Shown: positions 35,242-44,230, counted from the first letter of the stretch. The stretch: 64,000 bases of DNA from Dyadobacter sp. CY343 (GCF_021390335.1 NZ_JAJUXK010000001.1:868001-932000), one strand, 5' to 3'. Numbers and translations: made by a program. The notes: generated by a model from the letters alone, not told the origin.

Positions 35242-35789
35242 TCAGACACACAAAACCATTGCTCACGCCCGGCCTGATTTACGGACATTTGGAAGTGGAA
35301 CTCGAAGCGGGATTTGAAACGGAAATAGATAATATCAAGTCGCAGCTTCCAATCCATTTGGACGCCGTTTATTCAAGTCCGGCCACACGTTGCACGCTTC
35401 TTGCCAAAGAAATTAACCCAAAGTACCAGATCGATGAGCGCCTGCGCGAGCTGCATTTTGGTGATTGGGAAGGGAAAACGTGGGATACGGTCGATCAGGA
35501 TAATTTGAAATTGTGGATGGAGGATTTCGTGCATGTCCGCGTGCCGGGAGGAGAAAGTATGCTGGATTTAAAAGGTCGCGTAGAAGACTTTTTTAGAATA
35601 CTCAACCAACAACCAGAAGAGAGAATTGCAGTAGTTACCCACGGAGGAGTAATCCGGCTACTACTCACATTATTAGCTGATAAACCTCTCCATCAATGCT
35701 TTGAAATGAAAGTCGATTATGCATCGGTTTTTAAAATAGATAGGTTGTCAACTGATCGCATTTACAGCTCCAAAGCAAACACGGTTTAA
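35226..35789 (+). CDS. cobC: Alpha-ribazole phosphatase-like histidine phosphatase
   Basis: The 187-residue protein is a branch 2-type RHxx phosphatase: catalytic RHT (IYLIRHTKP), AVYSSPATRC, ELHFGDWEGKTWD and VTHGGVIRLLL. At the end of a cob operon it most likely removes the phosphate from alpha-ribazole phosphate or adenosylcobalamin phosphate. General phosphoglycerate mutase-like activity cannot be excluded from sequence. Its start lies within cobS. Confidence 0.88.
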   Translation: MEIYLIRHTKPLLTPGLIYGHLEVELEAGFETEIDNIKSQLPIHLDAVYSSPATRCTLLAKEINPKYQIDERLRELHFGDWEGKTWDTVDQDNLKLWMEDFVHVRVPGGESMLDLKGRVEDFFRILNQQPEERIAVVTHGGVIRLLLTLLADKPLHQCFEMKVDYASVFKIDRLSTDRIYSSKANTV

Positions 35790-35862
35790 GAAAGACCATT
35801 AAAAGCTTATCCCGCAGGCGATTTTCCCTTATTATTGCATTGACTTTATTTTACACGAATTT

Positions 35863-37278
35863 ATGATGTCAGATAACATATTCGATTTTGGAATGATCGG
35901 GTTGGGCGTTATGGGCCGCAACTTTTTGCTGAACATGGCTGATAACGGCTTCTCAGTGATCGGTTTTGACAAAGATGCAGCCAAGAATACTGCGCTTGAA
36001 GGCTCCGCCACTCCTGGTACCACCGTGAAAGGCGTTTCCGAATTATCCCAAATGATCGGCCTGCTGAAAAGGCCGCGTAATGTCATGATGCTGGTGCCTG
36101 CGGGACAGCCTGTTGACGACGTAATTGCCTCGTTATTACCGCTTCTTGAAAAAGGGGACGTAATTATCGACGGGGGTAACTCTCACTACACAGATACCCT
36201 CCGCCGGGTAAAGTACCTGCACGAAAAAGAGATTCATTTTATGGGAATCGGGGTTTCGGGCGGTGAAGAAGGAGCCCGTCGCGGCCCTAGTATCATGCCG
36301 GGTGGAGATTTGGCTGCTTATGAAAATGTGCGGCCCATGCTGGAAGCAGTCGCTGCGAAAGTGGACGGTACTCCTTGTGTTGCCTATTTGGGAAAAGAAG
36401 GCGCCGGGCATTACGTAAAAATGGTCCACAACGGAATCGAATATGCGATCATGCAGTTGATCAGCGAATCTTACGCGATACTGAAAGCGGCAGGTTTGAG
36501 CAACCAGCAGCTGCATGAGACTTTTAAGACGTGGAATGAAGGAAAACTGAAATCGTTTCTGGTTGAAATTACAGCCGATATTTTCCTGCAAAAAGACGAT
36601 AAAACCGACGCGCACCTGGTTGACGTGATTTCTGATAAAGCGGGCTCAAAAGGTACCGGTAAATGGACTTCACAGGATTCTATGGAACTTCCGGTTGCCG
36701 TGCCTGTGATCGATACTGCGGTTGCAATGCGCACATTATCAGGTTATAAGGATGAAAGAATCAAAGCTGCTGCGCTTTACAGTACAACTGCTGCCGATGC
36801 AGTACCTACGCAGGAACTGATCGATAAGGTTTACGACGGACTTTACTTTGCGACCATATTGAGCTACGCGCAGGGACTGGCTATGTTGTTCCAGGCTTCC
36901 AAAGATCTGCAAATGGATATCCCCCTTCCCGAGGTGGTAAGTGTGTGGAGAGGCGGCTGTATAATCCGTGCCTCGCTGCTGCCGGTGTTTGTAAATGCCT
37001 ATAAGCAAAACCCGGAACTGTCTAATATTTTGCTGAACCAAGAGGTAGCTGAACTCGTTAAATCAGCGGAAGGTAATACGCGTGCATTGATCGCGCACGC
37101 TGCCCAGGCTGGTATTCCGGCCGCAGGTTTAATGTCGTCACTTGCCTACTTCGATGCATACAGATCGGAGCGCATGCCGACAAACCTGATACAGGCTCAG
37201 CGTGACTATTTTGGCGCACATACTTACCAGCGTATCGATATCCCCGGTACTTTTCATACAGAGTGGGGTCAACAATAA
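35863..37278 (+). CDS. gnd: 6-phosphogluconate dehydrogenase (decarboxylating)
   Basis: The 471-residue cytosolic enzyme oxidises 6-phosphogluconate to ribulose 5-phosphate, giving NADPH and CO2. Seen: the Rossmann motif GMIGLGVMGRNFLLNMA, IIDGGNSHYTDT, GVSGGEEGARRGPSIMPGG, and the catalytic Lys region GAGHYVKMVHNGIEYA. Length fits the long dimeric NADP form. Either of two adjacent ATGs may be the start. It heads the gnd-zwf-pgl operon; 73 bases separate it from cobC, so it may have its own promoter. Confidence 0.96.
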   Translation: MMSDNIFDFGMIGLGVMGRNFLLNMADNGFSVIGFDKDAAKNTALEGSATPGTTVKGVSELSQMIGLLKRPRNVMMLVPAGQPVDDVIASLLPLLEKGDVIIDGGNSHYTDTLRRVKYLHEKEIHFMGIGVSGGEEGARRGPSIMPGGDLAAYENVRPMLEAVAAKVDGTPCVAYLGKEGAGHYVKMVHNGIEYAIMQLISESYAILKAAGLSNQQLHETFKTWNEGKLKSFLVEITADIFLQKDDKTDAHLVDVISDKAGSKGTGKWTSQDSMELPVAVPVIDTAVAMRTLSGYKDERIKAAALYSTTAADAVPTQELIDKVYDGLYFATILSYAQGLAMLFQASKDLQMDIPLPEVVSVWRGGCIIRASLLPVFVNAYKQNPELSNILLNQEVAELVKSAEGNTRALIAHAAQAGIPAAGLMSSLAYFDAYRSERMPTNLIQAQRDYFGAHTYQRIDIPGTFHTEWGQQ

Positions 37279-37290
37279 ATCAGAAGTTTT

Positions 37291-38799
37291 ATGCAAACCA
37301 ATAAACGTCCTCCCGCCTCAGTCCTTTTCATATTTGGAGGAAGTGGGGACTTGAATTACAGGAAGTTAACTCCGGCGCTCTATAATTTATTTTTAGATAA
37401 CTGGATGCCCGACCAGTTCGCGATAGCCGGGATTGGAAGAAGTCCGTACACCAACGAGGCTTACCACGAGCATTTGCTGGACGGGGTTACCAAATTTTCG
37501 AGAAGGAAAGGTAAGCAAAACGGTCATTGGACAGAGTTTACCCAGTACGTTTCTTACCTGCAAATGGACGGCGACGATGCTGCCGCTTATCATAAGATAA
37601 CGGATCTTGTGAAGCAGAAAGAGGAAGAATGGGGCGTACATCCCAACGTGATATTTTACCTCGCGGTAGCTCCCCAGCTTGTTCCTTCGATCGCTCAGAA
37701 GCTCGGCGCGCTTAAAATCTGTTCTGATAAAAGTACAACCAGGATCGTAGTTGAAAAGCCTTTTGGTCACGACCTGAAAAGTGCGCATGATCTGAATATT
37801 CTGCTTTCCGAAATGTTTGCCGAAGAGCAGATCTTCCGCATTGACCATTACCTGGGCAAAGAAACTGTTCAGAATATCCTGGCGCTGCGTTTTGCAAATG
37901 AGATATTCGAGCCGATCTGGAACCGTAATTATATCGACCATATTCAGATCACTGCTGCTGAAAGTGTAGGTCTGGAAGGTAGGGGAGGTTATTTTGAGAA
38001 TGCGGGTGCATTGCGGGATATGGTTCAAAACCACATTTTGCAAATCCTTTGCATGATCGCGATGGAGCCGCCGGTTTCCTTCGATGCCAACGAAATACGC
38101 AATAAGAAAGTGGATGTCCTGAATGCGATCCGCCGGATCACGAAAGAGCAGGTTCATGATTTTGCTGTTCGCGGCCAATATTCAGGCGGCTGGAAAAAAG
38201 GTGAAAAAGTGGTGGGTTACCGCCAGGAGCAGGGAGTTGACCCTCAATCGGCGATCGATACCTTCGCTGCTGCTAAATTCTATATTGACAACTGGCGCTG
38301 GCAGGGGGTACCATTTTACGTTCGGACCGGCAAATACCTGAACCAGAAAGCAACCCATATTACATTGCAGTTCAAGCCCGCTCCGCATTATGCATTCCCT
38401 AAGGAAGCCGCGGAGACCTGGCGCTCAAACCGTTTGACGATCAGTATCCAGCCTAATATGGATATCAGTATCCGTTTTCAGGCGAAACGCCCGGGGCAGA
38501 CGATGACGCTTGATCCGGTGGATATGACATTTGACTACGATGCAGTTGCCGGCGAACACGCTCCGGAAGCTTACGAAACTTTGCTTTTGGATGTGATGGA
38601 AGGCGACGCGACGCTATTTATGCGGAACGACCAGGTGGACGCTGCCTGGAAGGTAATTATGCCGATTCTGGAAACCTGGGAGGCTAGATCACCGCAGGAT
38701 TTCCCTAATTATGCACCCGATTCCTGGGGACCAGACGAAGCCGATGCATTGATTGCGCGCGACGGTCATACCTGGATTAACCTGCCACCGGCACCCTGA
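37291..38799 (+). CDS. zwf: Glucose-6-phosphate 1-dehydrogenase
   Basis: This 502-residue enzyme makes the first, NADPH-producing step of the oxidative pentose phosphate pathway. The dinucleotide motif (FGGSGDLNYRKLTPALYNL), the substrate-binding RIDHYLGKETVQN motif, and the later YVRTGKYL segment are intact. It follows gnd by 12 bases and precedes pgl by 3, forming a complete oxidative branch in one operon. Confidence 0.96.
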   Translation: MQTNKRPPASVLFIFGGSGDLNYRKLTPALYNLFLDNWMPDQFAIAGIGRSPYTNEAYHEHLLDGVTKFSRRKGKQNGHWTEFTQYVSYLQMDGDDAAAYHKITDLVKQKEEEWGVHPNVIFYLAVAPQLVPSIAQKLGALKICSDKSTTRIVVEKPFGHDLKSAHDLNILLSEMFAEEQIFRIDHYLGKETVQNILALRFANEIFEPIWNRNYIDHIQITAAESVGLEGRGGYFENAGALRDMVQNHILQILCMIAMEPPVSFDANEIRNKKVDVLNAIRRITKEQVHDFAVRGQYSGGWKKGEKVVGYRQEQGVDPQSAIDTFAAAKFYIDNWRWQGVPFYVRTGKYLNQKATHITLQFKPAPHYAFPKEAAETWRSNRLTISIQPNMDISIRFQAKRPGQTMTLDPVDMTFDYDAVAGEHAPEAYETLLLDVMEGDATLFMRNDQVDAAWKVIMPILETWEARSPQDFPNYAPDSWGPDEADALIARDGHTWINLPPAP

Positions 38800-38802
38800 T
38801 CT

Positions 38803-39528
38803 ATGGAAATACACATTGAAAAAGATGCAAAGCAGTTGAGCGAGAAGCTTGCAGCTTGGCTTGCAGATTATATTCAGGAAGTGGTGGCTAAAAAAGGCCA
38901 GTTCACATTTGTTCTTTCCGGCGGAAGTACGCCCAAGCAACTGTATGCGCTGCTAGCCGAATCGCCCTATCGTGAGTCCATTCCCTGGGAAGATATTATT
39001 TTCTTCTGGGGCGATGAGCGCGCGGTACCTTTCGAGGATTCGAGGAATAATGCGAAAATGTGTTATGAAGAATTGCTTGACAAAGTGCCTGTTAGTCAGC
39101 ATAATATCTTTATTATGCGTACCGATATGGATGCTGAATCAGGAGCAGCGGATTACGATTTTATCCTGAAAACACATTTTGAGGGTCTGGATGAAACATT
39201 TGACTTTGTACTATTGGGAATGGGCGACGATGGCCACACGCTTTCATTGTTCCCCGGTACCGAGGTAATACATGAAGAAGAGAAATGGGCGACTTCGTTT
39301 TTCCTGCCCGAACAGGATATGTACAGAATTACGCTTACTGCCCCTGTTGTAAACCAGTCGGCGTGTGTTGCTTTTCTGGCGGTAGGAAGCGGAAAGGCCG
39401 AAACGTTGAAGCATGTACTGGAAGGCGAGCGGAATATCGACCTGTATCCTTCCCAAATTATCCAGCCGCTGCAAGGTCAGTTGCACTGGTTTGTAGATGA
39501 AGCTGCGGCTGCGTTATTGACAAAATAA
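38803..39528 (+). CDS. pgl: 6-phosphogluconolactonase
   Basis: A 241-residue protein of the NagB/DevB fold. It hydrolyses 6-phosphogluconolactone to 6-phosphogluconate between the two dehydrogenases. FVLSGGSTPKQLYALL, FFWGDERAVPFEDSRNN and LLGMGDDGHTLSLFPGT are the family signatures. It ends the operon, just before a strong terminator. Confidence 0.95.
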   Translation: MEIHIEKDAKQLSEKLAAWLADYIQEVVAKKGQFTFVLSGGSTPKQLYALLAESPYRESIPWEDIIFFWGDERAVPFEDSRNNAKMCYEELLDKVPVSQHNIFIMRTDMDAESGAADYDFILKTHFEGLDETFDFVLLGMGDDGHTLSLFPGTEVIHEEEKWATSFFLPEQDMYRITLTAPVVNQSACVAFLAVGSGKAETLKHVLEGERNIDLYPSQIIQPLQGQLHWFVDEAAAALLTK

Positions 39529-39550
39529 AAAGAAGAATAAAACCTTGATC

Positions 39551-39582
39551 AAAAGCGTCCTTTTTAAGGGACGCTTTTTTTT
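39551..39582 (+). terminator. Intrinsic terminator of gnd-zwf-pgl
   Basis: AAAAGCGTCC-TTTTTAA-GGGACGCTTTTTTTT hairpin and T tract, 22 bases after the pgl stop. Confidence 0.9.
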
Positions 39583-39689
39583 GTGTATCAAATTCTCGCC
39601 TTTAAAATGTCGGGGAACCATTTGATAAAAATAATCGAGTGTTCTTAGGTGCTGCGATTACATTTATCCCGACAAACCTCAACCAAACT

Positions 39690-39866
39690 ATGCAACACAT
39701 CCTTAAAGTACTCGCGGCGATCGTTGTGATCACCTATTCGCTTCACTTAGTCAATGCCGAGAATGATCTCCTGGTTTTCAGCGGGCTGGCTGTAATCCTG
39801 GCAGCGATTTACTTTCTCTTCCGGGAGCTTGATCTAATTTTTGAACAACTTAAATCTAAACTATAA
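39690..39866 (+). CDS. Small two-helix membrane protein upstream of an SPFH protein
   Basis: A 58-residue product (MQHILKVLAAIVVITYSLHL...) with two predicted membrane segments (about 3-21 and 27-45) and a charged tail (FRELDLIFEQLKSKL). It lies 5 bases before the SPFH gene and is probably co-transcribed. Small hydrophobic partners are often found next to SPFH/Band 7 genes; no family was recognised. ATG 39690 is preferred; a longer frame from 39639 lacks conserved character. Confidence 0.65.
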   Translation: MQHILKVLAAIVVITYSLHLVNAENDLLVFSGLAVILAAIYFLFRELDLIFEQLKSKL

Positions 39867-39871
39867 TCAGA

Positions 39872-40705
39872 ATGAGAAGAAACATTTTACTTGGCTTGGG
39901 CGGCTTTATTCTTTTGACAATTATCGTCGCAGTTCAACCTTTCAGCTTCGAGAATATCGACGCCGGTAATGTGGGAATCCGCATTAATCTCTATGGAAGT
40001 GACAAGGGAGTTGACAATATCACCATGGTAACCGGTCGCGTTTGGTACAATGCGTGGACTACCAAAATCATCGAATTTCCAACTTATACGCAAAGTGTAG
40101 ACTACGATTCTTTTGTGATCACGACCAAAGATGCCGCGGAATTTAAGGTCGATCCAAAATTGAACTACCACATTAATCCCGAAAAAGTCCCGCAGATCTA
40201 CCGCCAATACAGGCGACCGTTAGGTGAAATCCAGCAGGGATTTATGAAGAATACCATTTATGATGCGTACCGGATTGTAGCCAATTCATTCACCTCTGAT
40301 AGTGTAATGTCCAACCGGGAAGTTTTTGAAGACCGCGTTCAAAACGTTTTAACCAAAACATTGGGCAAAGACGGGTTCATTTACGACCAGCTGACTTCCG
40401 CCATCACCCCGCCGCCTTCACTCAGACAAATGATCGACGAAAAGAATACTTCGATCCAAGCTAGATTAAAGGCTGAAAATATGGCGAAACAGGCAGAAGC
40501 TGAGGCAAAAGTGATCATCGCCCGTGCAGAAGGTCAGGCTAAGGCAACATTAATCAAAGCGAGAGCAGAAGCGGAAGCCAACCAGCTGCGCCAGAAGACA
40601 TTAACCCCGCTGCTGATCCAGCAGGAATGGGTTTCTAAATGGAATGGCGTGTTGCCGACGACTAATGCAGGCGGAGGTGCGAGTTTGATGCTGGGGATTA
40701 AATAA
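39872..40705 (+). CDS. SPFH/Band 7 (prohibitin-like) membrane protein
   Basis: The 277-residue protein has an N-terminal membrane anchor (about 5-22), a Band 7 domain (IDAGNVGIRINLYG to ITPPPSLRQMIDEK, about 30-190), and an Ala/Glu-rich coiled coil (AENMAKQAEAEAKVIIARAE). A short C-terminus ends in a glycine-rich tail. Prohibitin-like proteins form large ring or cage assemblies on membranes and influence proteases or lipid domains. The small upstream protein may be part of the unit. Confidence 0.88.
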   Translation: MRRNILLGLGGFILLTIIVAVQPFSFENIDAGNVGIRINLYGSDKGVDNITMVTGRVWYNAWTTKIIEFPTYTQSVDYDSFVITTKDAAEFKVDPKLNYHINPEKVPQIYRQYRRPLGEIQQGFMKNTIYDAYRIVANSFTSDSVMSNREVFEDRVQNVLTKTLGKDGFIYDQLTSAITPPPSLRQMIDEKNTSIQARLKAENMAKQAEAEAKVIIARAEGQAKATLIKARAEAEANQLRQKTLTPLLIQQEWVSKWNGVLPTTNAGGGASLMLGIK

Positions 40706-40718
40706 TACAAATCAAGTA

Positions 40719-40763
40719 AGCATCCATTTCCCGCAATCGGTCGGAGAAATGGATGCTGTTATT
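40719..40763. terminator. Bidirectional terminator
   Basis: AGCATCCATTTC...GAAATGGATGCT inverted repeat between convergent genes (SPFH on plus, the 225-residue protein on minus), with T-rich flanks. Confidence 0.75.
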
Positions 40764-41441
40764 TTAAAGAACAGATTTGTCAATCAGGCTGCCGGGCAGG
40801 TTAATATGCGCCGAGCTGTCCACTTTCATTTTAAAGGAACTGATCACATCCTTTTCTATGCCGAATGTGCTATTCTGTTTCACTTCGACAAATACCTCTC
40901 CCAGCTTATTTTTTTCATCAATTTTAGTCCAGGCTGTTCCTTTTTGGCTCAGCTGTAAATTGCGGAATTCATTTCCGGAAAACAGGACTGCACCGTCTGT
41001 AATATCAACCGATAACTGATCCGAATCCCAGTTAGCCACTTTGCAAATCACATCTTGCGCTTTAAGCCCGGCCAATTTGGGGGACATAATATAAAATGAG
41101 GGAATACCGCGTAATGCATACTCTGCCGGAATGTCATCTTTTGGCCAGTCCCGGTGGTAAGTGAATATAATTGTATCCGATTTCATTTTCCAGCTCAGGT
41201 ATTTTGCCTCCGGCATAATCCGCAATTCGTGCGTTTTGCCAGGTTGGATCTGCGTCACACCGAATGCATCTCCTTCGAGTTTGATGTGGTTGAAAGCAGG
41301 TAACGCTTCTTTCCGGTGCCCGGCGAGCGCGTCATTTTTATCGAGTTTGTCGTATTCTGCCTTTAAAATCAGGTTTGCGCCTATTGTTACGACCAGGATC
41401 AGGGCGAGTAAGGCTGTTAATAATATACTGCTTGGTTTCAT
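40764..41441 (-). CDS. Membrane-anchored protein of unknown function at the end of the GntR/ABC operon
   Basis: A 225-residue product with an N-terminal membrane helix (about 5-26) and an exported domain of beta-strand character (FNHIKLEGDAFGVTQIQ, VILF-SGNEFRNLQL). The repeated short strands recall the DUF2807-type beta-helix of Bacteroidota adhesin-like proteins, but this is judged by eye. It starts 10 bases after the GntR gene and is the fourth gene of a minus-strand operon with an ABC ATPase and permease. Confidence 0.68.
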   Translation of the reverse strand: MKPSSILLTALLALILVVTIGANLILKAEYDKLDKNDALAGHRKEALPAFNHIKLEGDAFGVTQIQPGKTHELRIMPEAKYLSWKMKSDTIIFTYHRDWPKDDIPAEYALRGIPSFYIMSPKLAGLKAQDVICKVANWDSDQLSVDITDGAVLFSGNEFRNLQLSQKGTAWTKIDEKNKLGEVFVEVKQNSTFGIEKDVISSFKMKVDSSAHINLPGSLIDKSVL

Positions 41442-41450
41442 AGTCGACTG

Positions 41451-41831
41451 CTATTTGATGACGGGAAAGTGTTCAGCAATGAATTTTTCATATCGCACAC
41501 CTAGCTCTTCCATACTGATATTGAGAATGTGAAGTGTGCGAAAAACTTCGGGCATTTCGATTTCCAGAAACCGTTCTTTCCGGTAAGCCAAAATTTTGGC
41601 CAGCGCATTTTCATCCGCTGAATACCCGATCCCCCTTTTATTATAAATGATCTCTTTGTTTTGAAGAAAATCATAAGTGCGCATGACGGTATTCGGGTTT
41701 ACTTCCAGCATACCCGCCAGGTCGCGCACGGAAGGGATTCGTTCGCCGGGAGGCCACTTGCCCAGCAGGATCTGCTCGCACAGGTAGTCAGCTATTTGAA
41801 GATATATCGCCTGTTTATCTTTAAATTCCAT
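41451..41831 (-). CDS. GntR family regulator, YtrA subfamily
   Basis: The 126-residue protein has a winged-helix GntR domain (IYLQIADYLCEQILLGKWPP, RIPSVRDLAGMLEVNPNTVM, IIYNKRGIGY) and only a short C-terminal helical tail, as in YtrA. YtrA-type regulators sit with, and repress, ABC transporter operons in response to envelope stress. It is the third gene of the operon and probably acts on the palindrome at 43530-43551. Gene order is less usual, since the regulator normally comes first. Confidence 0.9.
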   Translation of the reverse strand: MEFKDKQAIYLQIADYLCEQILLGKWPPGERIPSVRDLAGMLEVNPNTVMRTYDFLQNKEIIYNKRGIGYSADENALAKILAYRKERFLEIEMPEVFRTLHILNISMEELGVRYEKFIAEHFPVIK

Positions 41832-41842
41832 GGAATATTCGG

Positions 41843-42655
41843 TTAAATTTCCTTTTCACGAAGTCTGAGAAAAGAAGCAATCCAGAGTACAAGAACGATG
41901 AACGCAGGGAAGCATTGAAGGAGAATAAAAAGGGTAGGAGGGAAGTCTACCGTGAAGTAGGTCGCCGCCATTGCCGCTCCTTTTCCGCTCACATCCCCGT
42001 GTGTCCAGACCTGCCAGTTGGAGATCGGAAAACTGACGACTTTGGCAGGATAATCAGTGAAATAGGAGGCCAGCGAAATGTGGATAATGCCGGTTACCAG
42101 GTACAGACCGACCAAGGTCGAAGCTGTTTTCACATAAGATGCTTTTTGAAAAAACAGTGAACCCAGGAAGGCTGCGCCATTTATGATAAAGTAAAAAAGG
42201 AATGAATACCTCAGCGGCATTTCGGGTATTGTGTGAAACTTGCGGGAGCCCGTCGGAAGCCGCAGATTGGCATATTCCACTGTACCCACATGCATTTTAT
42301 AAAACAGCAATGCGAATGGGACAACGAAAATGAGGTTTAAGAATAGTGAGCTAAGAAACTTCTCAGTCGCCGACGCTGGTACCATTATCGCGGCAATTCC
42401 AGTGGCAGGCGAGGCGTACTGGCTAAATGCGAAGCTGCTATACAGGCTTGAACCGAAGAGCACGATCATAAAAAGCGCCAGAATATGTAACAGCTCCTTG
42501 ATATTGCTGTATTCGGTAGAAAGTCCTACCGGCGCCATTAGCAACAGCAGCAAAACAAGCAGGAGTGAGGCGATAAGCAGATAGTTCTTACCTTTTTCGG
42601 CAATTTCCAGCTGGACCGTGAGCACAAAACGGTGAAGGTCAAAAGTCTGATTCAT
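41843..42655 (-). CDS. ABC transporter permease subunit
   Basis: A 270-residue integral membrane protein with about six hydrophobic segments (LLIASLLLVLLLLLMAPVGL, LHILALFMIVLFGSSLYSSF and more). It has no known domain beyond the ABC-2-like layout and the FLSSLFLNLIFV stretch. It lies between the ATPase and the GntR regulator and is the probable membrane partner of the ATPase. The substrate is unknown. Confidence 0.78.
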   Translation of the reverse strand: MNQTFDLHRFVLTVQLEIAEKGKNYLLIASLLLVLLLLLMAPVGLSTEYSNIKELLHILALFMIVLFGSSLYSSFAFSQYASPATGIAAIMVPASATEKFLSSLFLNLIFVVPFALLFYKMHVGTVEYANLRLPTGSRKFHTIPEMPLRYSFLFYFIINGAAFLGSLFFQKASYVKTASTLVGLYLVTGIIHISLASYFTDYPAKVVSFPISNWQVWTHGDVSGKGAAMAATYFTVDFPPTLFILLQCFPAFIVLVLWIASFLRLREKEI

Positions 42656-42676
42656 CTTGTTAAAAAGTTTGCATGG

Positions 42677-43513
42677 CTAATAGTTGAATATCTTCTGAAT
42701 GCGGTCCGGATTTTCCATCACGGCATTGAACAATTGTTCCAGATCTACGCGACTTTCTTCCTTCCCGGAATTCTCGAAAACTGCTTTGTAGCCGCGCATC
42801 GATGGTTCTGAGTAAATAACCCGGTCGTCGTAGGCAATGGTGGAAAGCGTACCGAAGCAAAGCCGCTCGGTTACTACGTCCAGGCTGTGTTTCAATAATA
42901 TCCGGCTGTCTTCGAGAATGATAATGGAATCGATCAGATTGTCGAGGTCGCGGACCTGGTGAGTGGAAATCAGGATCAGTCGGTCTTTGTTCAGGGCGCA
43001 GGAAACGAGTTTGCGAAACTGGCTTTTCGAAGGGATATCCAGCCCATTGGTTGGCTCGTCCATGATCAGGACCCGGGTATTGGCGGCTAGTGCAAATGCG
43101 ATCAGAAACTTTTTCTTCTGGCCAAAAGACATTCCGGTAAGCTTATTGTTTTTCGGCAGGTCCATTTCTGAAATATGCTCGCGAAACTGGTGTTCATCAA
43201 ACTTTGGATAAAATGGCGCAAGCATCTGAAGGTATTTCTCAATGGTAACCGAAGGCAGATAAATTTCTTCGGGAATGAAGAAAACATCCTGTAAAAATGC
43301 CGGAAACCGCTTCCGGGGCTCGAATCCGGCTACTTTGATTGTACCTGCCAGCGGGAAAAGCAAACCCACCATATTGCGCAGCAAGCTGGATTTACCAGCC
43401 CCGTTTTTGCCCAGCAGCCCGTAGATGTGCCCCGGCAAAAGCTCCATACTCAGGTCTTCAAAAAGCAATTTTTGTTTACTATAACCAAAAGAAACACGGT
43501 CGAGGTGGATCAT
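42677..43513 (-). CDS. ABC transporter ATP-binding protein
   Basis: The 278-residue ATPase has the Walker A (YGLLGKNGAGKSSLLRNM), a somewhat degenerate signature (TGMSFGQKKK), Walker B (VLIMDEPTNGLDIP) and the H-loop (ISTHQVRDLD). It is the first gene of the minus-strand operon, behind a promoter and operator typical of YtrA control. It likely energises an exporter or stress-related transporter with the downstream permease. Confidence 0.92.
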   Translation of the reverse strand: MIHLDRVSFGYSKQKLLFEDLSMELLPGHIYGLLGKNGAGKSSLLRNMVGLLFPLAGTIKVAGFEPRKRFPAFLQDVFFIPEEIYLPSVTIEKYLQMLAPFYPKFDEHQFREHISEMDLPKNNKLTGMSFGQKKKFLIAFALAANTRVLIMDEPTNGLDIPSKSQFRKLVSCALNKDRLILISTHQVRDLDNLIDSIIILEDSRILLKHSLDVVTERLCFGTLSTIAYDDRVIYSEPSMRGYKAVFENSGKEESRVDLEQLFNAVMENPDRIQKIFNY

Positions 43514-43529
43514 ATTCTAAATTGTTTTA

Positions 43530-43551
43530 GTGTTCTAGTTAAATAGTACAC
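43530..43551 (-). promoter_or_regulatory. YtrA/GntR operator candidate
   Basis: A dyad GTGTaCTA-(6)-TAGaACAC (minus strand) overlaps the predicted transcription start of the ABC operon. GTGT/ACAC dyads with CTA/TAG arms are typical of YtrA-type binding sites, so the operon's own GntR protein is the likely ligand. Confidence 0.62.
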
Positions 43552-43553
43552 TG

Positions 43554-43583
43554 CAAATGTAGACGCGCGGATTTAGAATCCAA
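43554..43583 (-). promoter_or_regulatory. Promoter of the ABC/GntR operon
   Basis: On the minus strand, TTG (43583-43581) and TACATTTG (43561-43554) are 19 bases apart, a perfect Bacteroidota promoter. The predicted start falls inside the operator dyad at 43530-43551. Confidence 0.72.
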
Positions 43584-43627
43584 TATTTCTCGGGATTTTA
43601 TTTTCTAAAAAAACAAAAATGGTTGAA

Positions 43628-44230
43628 TCAGCTCGTTCTGAGCAGGTTTTGGTAATCTTCCTGCGTGTCGATATCGACAGTTCCGAGTGGAAAGGGGAGA
43701 GAGCGAACTTCCGACTTGTGCGCCAGGATCAGCTTTTTAGCGCCCTCGTTACCTTTCAGTTGCAGCAGTTGCTCGAAGTAAGATTTTGAAAAAAATACGG
43801 GTGTACCAATGGTATTTCCGTAGGAGGAGGCTACAATCGCGGCATCGAAATTTGCCCCGGCAATGAGATTCTGGAATATTTCAGCAGTAACAAAAGGCTG
43901 GTCGCTCACTGCGAGGATACAGCCTGTAATATCCGGGTCAGTATCTTTTAATACGGTAACTCCCAGAACAATCGATGACGCCATTCCTTCCAGCCAATGC
44001 GGATTGAAGGTAGTCCGGCAGGGAAGTCCGGCAAGTTCATTTTCGATCAATGCAGCCGAGGAACCGGTCACAACGATCACTTTTTCACCGGCGACTTCCA
44101 CCGCAGTTTCTACAATATGCCGGATCAGGGTTTTGTTCCGGAATGTCAATAATTGCTTCGGTTCGCCGAGGCGGGAAGAGTTGCCGGCGGCCAGGATAAT
44201 GATGCCAACGTTTGGTTTGCCGGTTTCCAT
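43628..44230 (-). CDS. MocA-like nucleotidyltransferase (molybdenum cofactor cytidylyl/guanylyltransferase family)
   Basis: The 200-residue protein has the MobA-like nucleotidyltransferase fold: ILAAGNSSRLGEPKQLLTF, LIRHIVE, and the metal-binding LAVSDQPFV. MocA-type enzymes attach CMP or GMP to molybdopterin for xanthine dehydrogenase-like enzymes. ATG 44230 overlaps the stop of the upstream xdhC-like gene (TGATG); a longer start exists at 44257 but is less likely. No xanthine dehydrogenase subunits are in the window. Confidence 0.85.
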   Translation of the reverse strand: METGKPNVGIIILAAGNSSRLGEPKQLLTFRNKTLIRHIVETAVEVAGEKVIVVTGSSAALIENELAGLPCRTTFNPHWLEGMASSIVLGVTVLKDTDPDITGCILAVSDQPFVTAEIFQNLIAGANFDAAIVASSYGNTIGTPVFFSKSYFEQLLQLKGNEGAKKLILAHKSEVRSLPFPLGTVDIDTQEDYQNLLRTS

